A DNA stretch of 27,480 nucleotides, taken from contig NZ_JALFCU010000008.1 of NCBI RefSeq assembly GCF_022771645.1, positions 1 to 27,480 of the forward strand, written 5' to 3'. The notes under the pieces were generated by a model. It had not been told where the DNA came from. It was given only the letters and a program-made list of their open reading frames with translations, and searched no databases. The position numbers and the translations under genes were made by a program. The stretch is from Selenomonas sp. (GTDB lineage Bacteria; Bacillota; Negativicutes; Selenomonadales; Selenomonadaceae). How positions within the stretch are numbered: position 1 is the first letter of the stretch; each line of letters begins with the position of its first letter. This document shows, piece by piece, positions 17,517 to 23,163 of this stretch.

Positions 17517-18002
17517 ATGGCCGAACTGATCAGAGTTGGGATGGCTGATTACAAGGTCGGCAAAAGCCCAGCTACCATTATAAGTTATGGACTTGGCTCC
17601 TGCATCGGCATTTCTTTGTACGATCCGCAGACGAAAGTCGGCGGCCTGCTGCACATCATGCTGCCGGACAGCACGCAGGCGCGCCCCTCGGACAATCCCG
17701 CGAAATTTGCTGATACGGGCCTGCCGCTCATGCTGAAGGACGTCCTCGCGCTCGGCGCGTCCAAAACGCGCCTCGTCGCGAAGATGGCCGGCGGCGCGCA
17801 GATGTTCGCGTTCGCGAACGCGACGGACATCATGCGCGTCGGCGCGCGCAACGCCGAGGCGGCGAAGAAGATGCTCCAGAAGCTCGGCATCCGCATCCTC
17901 GCGGAGGACACGGGCGGCACGTACGGCCGCACGGTCTCCATCAACCTCGAGAACGGCATGTACCGGGTCAAGACCATCGACAAGGGAGAAAAAGAAATCT
18001 GA
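17517..18002 (+). CDS. cheD: Chemoreceptor glutamine deamidase CheD
   Basis: 161 residues. Catalytic C29 lies in YGLGSCIGISLYD and H46 in GGLLHIMLPDS. The third active-site position, usually Thr six residues before the Cys, is Ser23 here. CheD deamidates receptor glutamines and stimulates CheC. ATG 17517 has AGGAG at 17503-17507; an in-frame TTG at 17508 overlaps cheC. The cheC stop (17513-17515) lies just before the start. Confidence 0.94.
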   Translation: MAELIRVGMADYKVGKSPATIISYGLGSCIGISLYDPQTKVGGLLHIMLPDSTQARPSDNPAKFADTGLPLMLKDVLALGASKTRLVAKMAGGAQMFAFANATDIMRVGARNAEAAKKMLQKLGIRILAEDTGGTYGRTVSINLENGMYRVKTIDKGEKEI

Positions 18003-18394
18003 TGTTTAAGATAGGCATGGCGCTCATCTTTGCCGTCATCGCTGCCCTCGTCGTCATTATCGCCGGCGTCCTTGGGTCGCCGCGCCTCGTGACGGTCTTT
18101 TTGCGCTCTTTTCTCGCGTTTGTTGTCACGTGGGCCGTCGTCTGGTTCGTGCTCTTTTTGCTGGAAGCGAAAGGCGTCATCGGATTTGACAAGAATCTCG
18201 AACTCATCGAGCCGGAAGACGGCGAGCCGACGGATGAGGAGCTGGCCGCGCATGCAGCAGAAGCGGAAGGCGGAGAGCAAACGCCCGAAGACACGGCAGA
18301 AGCTGCGGAAGACATGGAGGCGGAAGGCGACGCCGGCTTCCAGCCGCTTTCCACGGACAACCTGAAGCACATGGATACGTCCGGGACGGCTTGA
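18002..18394 (+). CDS. Uncharacterised two-helix membrane protein of the chemotaxis operon
   Basis: 130 residues, not recognised. Two membrane helices (about 4-24 and 33-55) are separated by a short loop, GSPRLVTVFLR. The C-terminal 65 residues are soluble, very acidic and rich in E, A and D, ending in LKHMDTSGTA. The ATG shares one base with the cheD stop and the fliA start follows 38 nt later. Its tight fit argues for a real, co-translated gene. A small motor- or receptor-array-associated membrane factor is possible but nothing in the sequence proves it. Confidence 0.75.
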   Translation: MFKIGMALIFAVIAALVVIIAGVLGSPRLVTVFLRSFLAFVVTWAVVWFVLFLLEAKGVIGFDKNLELIEPEDGEPTDEELAAHAAEAEGGEQTPEDTAEAAEDMEAEGDAGFQPLSTDNLKHMDTSGTA

Positions 18395-18432
18395 TGTCTT
18401 GCAGCAGCATGGCACAAACAGGAGCGATGTGA

Positions 18433-19209
18433 ATGGAAGAGGGGAGGCAGCCGCTGATGGAAAGCGGAGAAGCGCCGGAAAACGAAGTTTCCCACCTGTG
18501 GGAAGCGTACGAGCAGGCGCGCGGCAACGAAGCGCGCAATGCGCTCGCCGAACACTACCTGCCCCTCGTCCGTTATGTGGCGGGCCGGCTGGCCATCAGC
18601 CTGCCGGCGCATGTCGACCGTGACGACCTCCTGTCGAGCGGCTTCTTCGGCCTGCTCGACGCCATCGAGCGCTTCGATACCGAGCGCAACATCAAGTTTG
18701 AGACATACGCGAGCGTCCGCATCCGCGGCGCGATGGTCGATTACTTGCGCGCGAAAGACTGGATGCCGGTCACGGCGCGGTCGCGCGTGCGAAAGTACGG
18801 CGACACGATGGCGCAGCTCACGAACGACCTCGGCCGTGCGCCGACGGATGAAGAGATCCAGCAGGCCATGGCGCTCTCTGACAAGGAGTTTCGTGCGCTC
18901 CAGGCGCAGCTCGCCATGGCGACGATGGTGCCGATCGACGATATGAGCGTGGAAACGCTCGAAGCGGCGACGCCGAGCCCGTCGGCTGCCATCGAGGAAG
19001 AAGAGCTGCGCAAGACGCTTGCCAAAGCGATCGACAAACTGCCGGAAAAAGAGCGCATTGTCGTCTCGCTTTACTATTATGACGAACTCACGCTGAAGGA
19101 GATTGCGCAAATCCTTCATTTGACGGAAGCGCGCATCTCCCAGCTGCATTCGAAGGCGGTCTTCCGCCTGCGCGGCTCGCTCGCGCGTATGAAGGCCAGC
19201 TTGATTTGA
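18433..19209 (+). CDS. fliA: RNA polymerase sigma-28 factor FliA/SigD
   Basis: 258 residues. Region 2 is seen in YLPLVRYVAGRLAISLPAHV, DDLLSSGFFGLLDAIERFD and FETYASVRIRGAMVDYLRAK. Region 3 is present, and region 4 contains LPEKERIVVSLYYYDELTLK and a helix-turn-helix ending in LTEARISQLHSKAV. This is the FliA/WhiG/SigD type, which reads late flagellar promoters. ATG 18433 has AGGAG at 18420-18424; ATG 18457, with GGGGAGG before it, is an alternative. SigD ends the che block in B. subtilis too. Confidence 0.95.
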   Translation: MEEGRQPLMESGEAPENEVSHLWEAYEQARGNEARNALAEHYLPLVRYVAGRLAISLPAHVDRDDLLSSGFFGLLDAIERFDTERNIKFETYASVRIRGAMVDYLRAKDWMPVTARSRVRKYGDTMAQLTNDLGRAPTDEEIQQAMALSDKEFRALQAQLAMATMVPIDDMSVETLEAATPSPSAAIEEEELRKTLAKAIDKLPEKERIVVSLYYYDELTLKEIAQILHLTEARISQLHSKAVFRLRGSLARMKASLI

Positions 19210-19242
19210 TCGTTTCTTGAAACCCGGAAGGAGCCCCAGGCC

Positions 19243-20910
19243 ATGGAAGAGCAAGCAAAGGAAACCAGCGTCGGCGGGCAGGAAGCCGGATATCTCTTTG
19301 AGTTCAAGAAGGAAGGCGTGTTTCTGACCGTCTACCCGTCGGCAGGGAACACGATCCTCTACGAACTTTCTGACATGCGGCAGATTCTCTATGATTACGG
19401 CGTCAACGATTACGACATCCTGACGCTTGCGAAGACGGTGCGCAAGGCGGACGGCGAGCCCTTGAAGCTCTCGGATCATTTCACGGCGCCTGTGGCGTCG
19501 GGGCTCGCGGACATCGATGCATCTGTCACGCCGTTTTCGTCCATGGCGCCGACGGATTTCGCCGGCGTCAATGTCGACATTAGCGGAGACAAGCTGACCG
19601 CAACCGTGCGCTACGACGTCACGAAAGGCACGCGTCCTCCCGCGCCGGAGATCATCCGCGATGCGCTCGAGGCGAAGGGCGTGGTCTACGGCATCGATGA
19701 CGAGGCCATCGAGAAGGGTTCGAAGTCGCTCGAATCGTTCGTAGCTGCGAAAGGTACGCCGGCCGTCAATGGGCAGAACGCGTATATCGACAAGAAATTC
19801 GACCTCTCGCACAAAGGGCATCCGAAAGTCGTCGAGTACGACCGCGTCGATTATAAAGACATGAACCTCTTCGTGCTCGCGAAGGCCGGCCAGCTCATCG
19901 CCGTGCGTGTGCCGCAGACGCAGGGACAGCAGGGTACGAACGTGCTCGGCAAGCCGATCGCCGCGCGCAACGGTCGCCCGATTCCGTTCACGGCGGGCAA
20001 GAATACGGAAATCCGCGAGGAAAACAAGCTCTACGCGCTTATTGACGGGCAGATCGTCGAGGAGGGCAAGCGCATTTCCGTCGACCCGCATCTCAAGATT
20101 TCCGGTTCTGTCGGCGTCGGTACGGGCAACATCGACTTCGCAGGCAGCGTCGAGATCACGGGCGGCGTCGAGGCGGGCTTCATCGTCCATGCGACAGGCG
20201 ACATCCAGGTCGGCGACGGCGTCGCCGGTGCGGAGGTCATCGGGCGCAACGTCTTCATTTCCGGCGGCATCACGGGACAAGGGCGCGGCAAGATTGAGGC
20301 ACGCGAGGACGTGCGCGCGGCCTTTGTCGAAAACGGCCTCATCGAAGCGGATCGTGACATTTATATTTCCGATGTTGTCCTGCACTCGACGCTGAAAGCG
20401 GGCAAGAAGATCATCATCGAAGACGGGCGTGGCCTCGTGACGGGCGGCTATCTCGCTGCCGGCGAAGAGATCCGCGCGAAGTGCATCGGCAACCAGGCGT
20501 TCGTCGCGACGCGCCTCGTCGTCGGCGTCAATCCGGCGCTCGCGCAAAAATATCAGAAAGCGTGCCGCGAATATAAAGAGGACAAGCAGCGCCTCGAGCA
20601 GATCACGAACGTGCTCAACACGTTCTCGAAAATCGACGTGACGATGCTGCCGCAGAACCGCATCGACCAGATCAACACGCTCACGCGCTCGCAGTTCCCG
20701 CTCGCGGGCAAGATCAAGCGCACGGAAAAAGAGCTCCAGAAGCTCCAGGAGGAGCTCGCGAAGATGGAAGGCGGCCGCATCCGCGTGCAGGACATCCTGT
20801 ATCCGGGCGTCAGCGTGTCCATCAATTCCGTCTTGCGCAATTTCCATTCCGAAGTGCGCGGCTGCACGTTGTCCGTCGATGATGACGAGGTCAAGATCGG
20901 CCCGTATTGA
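19243..20910 (+). CDS. fapA: FapA (DUF342) polymer-forming family protein
   Basis: 555 residues. The N-terminal FapA domain spans about 80-250. A right-handed beta-solenoid with G-rich rungs covers about 285-440 (for example GNIDFAGSVEITGGVEAGFI and IGRNVFISGGITGQGRG). A basic/acidic coiled coil (about 455-510) follows, then a small C-terminal domain with SVSINSVLRNF. FapA proteins are often encoded beside sigD and flagellar genes; a role in flagellar assembly or polarity is inferred from studies of relatives. The start is ATG 19243, preceded by AAGGAG. Confidence 0.88.
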   Translation: MEEQAKETSVGGQEAGYLFEFKKEGVFLTVYPSAGNTILYELSDMRQILYDYGVNDYDILTLAKTVRKADGEPLKLSDHFTAPVASGLADIDASVTPFSSMAPTDFAGVNVDISGDKLTATVRYDVTKGTRPPAPEIIRDALEAKGVVYGIDDEAIEKGSKSLESFVAAKGTPAVNGQNAYIDKKFDLSHKGHPKVVEYDRVDYKDMNLFVLAKAGQLIAVRVPQTQGQQGTNVLGKPIAARNGRPIPFTAGKNTEIREENKLYALIDGQIVEEGKRISVDPHLKISGSVGVGTGNIDFAGSVEITGGVEAGFIVHATGDIQVGDGVAGAEVIGRNVFISGGITGQGRGKIEAREDVRAAFVENGLIEADRDIYISDVVLHSTLKAGKKIIIEDGRGLVTGGYLAAGEEIRAKCIGNQAFVATRLVVGVNPALAQKYQKACREYKEDKQRLEQITNVLNTFSKIDVTMLPQNRIDQINTLTRSQFPLAGKIKRTEKELQKLQEELAKMEGGRIRVQDILYPGVSVSINSVLRNFHSEVRGCTLSVDDDEVKIGPY

Positions 20911-20952
20911 GACCCGGCTGGCTCTCTGCGTGATGCAAAGGAGGAGTTCATC

Positions 20953-21282
20953 ATGGATGTCACACCGATGAGTATGCAGATGGTCGTGCCACGCGTCTCT
21001 GACGCGGCGCAAGTCCAGCAGAACCTCAACCAGGCGGCGGCGATGCAGCAGGATTTCGAAGCGCTCCGCGAAAAAGAGGACGCAAAGCTCAAGGAGACGC
21101 AGGTGCGCACGAAGGACAACCCCGAAGACGGGCGCATCAAGGATGACCCGAACCGCAACGGGCAGGGCGGCGCGTACGAAGGCGGATCGCGGAAACGCGG
21201 TGACAAGGACGGAGAAGCGGAAGATGCAGAAGCGTTCGCCGTCGATCCCGCGCGCGGCCATCATCTCGACATTTCGCTTTGA
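20953..21282 (+). CDS. Conserved small hydrophilic protein of sigD-linked loci
   Basis: 109 residues, soluble, with no membrane segment. It begins MDVTPMSMQMVVPRVSDAAQ, continues with a charged helix (QQDFEALREKEDAKLKE), a Gly/Asn/Arg/Lys-rich disordered stretch and a short terminal motif, RGHHLDISL. The two ends resemble a short family seen beside sigD and swrB-like genes in other Firmicutes, from memory only. AAAGGAGG at 20937-20944 supports expression. Function unknown. Confidence 0.75.
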   Translation: MDVTPMSMQMVVPRVSDAAQVQQNLNQAAAMQQDFEALREKEDAKLKETQVRTKDNPEDGRIKDDPNRNGQGGAYEGGSRKRGDKDGEAEDAEAFAVDPARGHHLDISL

Positions 21283-21314
21283 CCATGCAATTTTCAGGAG
21301 TTTGATTTTATTTG

Positions 21315-22340
21315 ATGACATATTTCATGGCGCTGCTCATCCTGGTCGGCGCCGGTCTTGTTTTTCTGGCAAAATACATCACGCGCCAGCGGACGGCGCC
21401 GCGGCGGGCGCATGAGGATATGGCCCGCTCGACGGAGCAGCTCAAGCGCGAGCTCGAACGCTCGGGCGGCGAGATCGTCAAGCGCATGGGCGGGCACGTC
21501 GAACGGCTGGAATCGCTCATCGCGGAAAGCGACCGCCGCGCCGACAGCCTCGACGCGCAGCTCACGGAGATTCATACGCTCTCGCAGACGATTGACAAGG
21601 AGATCGACGAACTGCGGGCGGCGGAGCAAGACGCACGACGCGAGCAGCAGCTCGCTTCGCAGCTCCTCGGCGAGCTCCGCGCGGCAGCAGCCGGCGCTGC
21701 GGCGATGCGGCAGGCCGTGCCGGTGCCGCAGCCGGCGGTACCGCTGGCGCAGCAGCCCGCCCCGGCGCCCGCACCCATCGAGCGCGTCGATGCGCAGGAT
21801 TTCACGCGCGTGCTCGAGCGCTCCATCGCGCGCGACGAAGTGCGCCAGCCGAGCGCAGCCCCGGCCTATGTGCCGACGGCGACGGCTGTCCATGCAGCAG
21901 CAGGGATGGCGCAGACGATGCAGGGCCGCAGCCAGGCGCAAGGTCTCGCAGACATGCAAGCCACGTCCGTGCCGCATATGGCGGCCGGTATATCATCTGT
22001 TGGTGCGCCGGACGTGCAAGAAGCGTCGCAACCATTGCCACAGCCATCACGGAATGACGTGCCTACGCTGTCCGATGACATGCCAGATGAACCATCAGAC
22101 TCGGCTGCCGATGCAGGAAACAACGGCAACGGTGCCTCAGAAGGTACGGCGGACAGCTCGCCCGATGAAGCGCCGGATGAAGAAGACAGCACGCGGAGCG
22201 CCGCCCGCGTGCGTGCTCTCTTGCTCTCCGGCTGGTCGGTCGAAGATGTCGCGCGCGAGACGGGCATGGGCAAAGGCGCCATCGAGCTCATGCAGGAAAT
22301 GATCCGCCGCCAGCTCGCCGATGACGGTCACAGCGCGTAA
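21315..22340 (+). CDS. SwrB-like bitopic membrane protein with C-terminal helix-turn-helix-like domain (DUF6115-type)
   Basis: 341 residues. One N-terminal membrane helix (about 1-19) is followed by a coiled coil (about 30-110, rich in R, E, L, Q). A long Pro/Ala/Gln and then Asp/Ser/Glu-rich linker leads to a compact C-terminal domain, ARVRALLLSGWSVEDVARET then GMGKGAIELMQEMIRR. That is the plan of SwrB, which follows sigD in B. subtilis and promotes assembly of the export gate. This protein is about twice as long, mainly through the linker. TTG 21312 is an alternative start; AGGAG is at 21296-21300. Last gene of the operon. Confidence 0.7.
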   Translation: MTYFMALLILVGAGLVFLAKYITRQRTAPRRAHEDMARSTEQLKRELERSGGEIVKRMGGHVERLESLIAESDRRADSLDAQLTEIHTLSQTIDKEIDELRAAEQDARREQQLASQLLGELRAAAAGAAAMRQAVPVPQPAVPLAQQPAPAPAPIERVDAQDFTRVLERSIARDEVRQPSAAPAYVPTATAVHAAAGMAQTMQGRSQAQGLADMQATSVPHMAAGISSVGAPDVQEASQPLPQPSRNDVPTLSDDMPDEPSDSAADAGNNGNGASEGTADSSPDEAPDEEDSTRSAARVRALLLSGWSVEDVARETGMGKGAIELMQEMIRRQLADDGHSA

Positions 22341-22343
22341 TTC

Positions 22344-22372
22344 TTGACACCAAACGTGCAGGCGTGTATAAT
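22344..22372 (+). promoter_or_regulatory. Consensus promoter of the tRNA-Pro/tRNA-Arg unit
   Basis: TTGACA (22344-22349) and TATAAT (22367-22372) are separated by 17 nt: a perfect sigma-A promoter. It begins 4 nt after the stop of the last flagellar operon gene. A short hairpin (GCGGG 22386-22390 with CCCGC 22398-22402) follows in the tRNA leader. Confidence 0.93.
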
Positions 22373-22409
22373 ATCCGTTGTGATTGCGGGCGTTTTCCCC
22401 GCACCGCAC

Positions 22410-22486
22410 CGGGATGTAGCGCAGTTTGGTAGCGCGCCTGCTTTGGGAGCAGGATGTCGCAGGTTCGAATCCTGTCATCCCGACCA
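22410..22486 (+). tRNA. tRNA-Pro (UGG)
   Basis: 77 nt with CCA encoded. The acceptor CGGGATG pairs with CATCCCG, the anticodon stem CCTGC/GCAGG encloses loop TTTGGGA with anticodon TGG (22444-22446), and the T arm GCAGG-TTCGAAT-CCTGT is intact. Confidence 0.97.
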
Positions 22487-22488
22487 AT

Positions 22489-22565
<77 letters not shown>

Positions 22566-22575
22566 GTAAAATCAA

Positions 22576-22606
22576 GGCCTCCGAGGTTTTCTCGGAGGTC
22601 TTTTTT
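22576..22606 (+). terminator. Rho-independent terminator after tRNA-Arg
   Basis: A 10-bp stem (22576-22585 with 22591-22600, one G-U pair) with loop GTTTT is followed by a T-run to 22606. No other terminator lies between the flagellar operon and here, so it probably ends both transcripts. Confidence 0.93.
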
Positions 22607-22611
22607 GTGCT

Positions 22612-22633
22612 AGTGGGTCAATCAGTGGGTCAA
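22612..22633. repeat. Direct repeat AGTGGGTCAA x2, possible integrase-gene remnant
   Basis: AGTGGGTCAA occurs at 22612-22621 and 22624-22633 (12-nt period). Read on the - strand from about 22633 to the stop at 22574-22576, it encodes VDPLIDPLAQKRPPRKPRRP and then TGA. That short basic tail runs across the terminator towards the tRNA-Arg 3' end. The frame has a stop just upstream, so only a remnant is possible. Confidence 0.35.
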
Positions 22634-22646
22634 CGCGAAAAATACA

Positions 22647-22675
22647 TCGTCACAGCTTGGAATCTTTGATATACT
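22647..22675 (+). promoter_or_regulatory. Candidate promoter of the type III RM locus
   Basis: TCGTCA (22647-22652) and TATACT (22670-22675) are 17 nt apart. The -10 is strong (5 of 6) and the -35 moderate (4 of 6). It lies about 48 nt before the mod start, in the only gap before the RM genes. Confidence 0.55.
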
Positions 22676-22723
22676 AAAAGCAAGAAAAATGTCAAGGAAA
22701 TCCGTTCGGAGGGTGAATGAAGT

Positions 22724-23020
22724 ATGCCGGTGCTGGAGTGGATCGGGAAGAGCAAGGTCGTGAATCATCATCGCGACGTGCCGTATCATGTGCTGGAGAA
22801 AAAATATACGTTTGATGCGGCGGGCGTGCATGCGGAGGGCGGCGCGGACGACGGGAACATGATCATCCACGGCGACAACCTCGTGGCGCTGAAGTCGCTG
22901 TTGCCTCAGTACGAGGGGCGCGTGGATTGCATCTACATCGTTCCCTGTAGTGATCTCCGTGCGCGTCTCCTAAGTCTCCCTTGCATCTCCTCTCAGATCT
23001 GCACCAGAACGGCATGCTGA
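22724..23020 (+). pseudogene. mod: 5' part of type III DNA methyltransferase gene (mod), interrupted
   Basis: Residues 1-72 (22724-22939) read as the N-terminus of a type III Mod subunit, including GNMIIHGDNLVALKSLLPQY and VDCIYI just before the catalytic DPPY. From 22941 the frame enters the inserted segment, adds about 26 unrelated residues and stops at 23018-23020. GGAGGGTGA around 22707-22715 is a good ribosome site. Joining 22724-22940 to 23192-24591 gives 1617 nt, 539 codons including stop, without frameshift, so the two parts were one gene. On its own this fragment lacks every catalytic motif. Confidence 0.85.
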
Positions 23021-23078
23021 TGTCAATGCCAGCTCCGCTGAGCTTCTGCGTGCATTGATAGCAGCATGCCGTTCTGGT
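23003..23078. repeat. Long inverted repeat (27-bp hairpin) in the mod insertion
   Basis: ACCAGAACGGCATGCTG (23003-23019) is perfectly complementary to 23062-23078. After one A/G mismatch, TGTCAATGC (23021-23029) pairs with GCATTGATA (23052-23060) with one G-U. The apical loop is 22 nt and holds a minor AGCT/AGCT repeat. Confidence 0.9.
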
Positions 23079-23083
23079 ATCCT
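23055..23083 (+). promoter_or_regulatory. Candidate outward promoter inside the mod insertion
   Basis: TTGATA (23055-23060) and TATCCT (23078-23083) are spaced exactly 17 nt by one arm of the hairpin. Matches are 5 of 6 and 4 of 6. Transcription would begin near 23090 and read the downstream methylase part. Confidence 0.45.
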
Positions 23084-23163
23084 CGCCAGCCGGAGATGCG
23101 AAGACGCAGAATACCCTGTCTTCTACGCACGAAACCTGATTGTACGGGAGGTGGCATCGTTCT

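Noticed and set aside
17968..21321. A 1117-codon open frame on the - strand opposite cheD-fliA-fapA
   Set aside because: It is a by-product of G/C-rich third positions in the + strand genes. It is Arg/Asp/His-rich, has no recognisable domain and crosses several well-supported genes.
22137..22487. - strand frame covering tRNA-Pro and the end of the swrB-like gene
   Set aside because: Its first residues (MVGMTGFEPATSCSQSRRATKL) are the well-known spurious translation of a tRNA gene.
23017..23135. Hammerhead-like core (CTGATG at 23017-23022 and CGAAAC at 23130-23135) in the mod insertion
   Set aside because: The hammerhead core needs CUGAUGA and here the next base is T. The CTG is also part of the perfect 17-bp stem, and no proper stems I/III with a cleavage site are seen.
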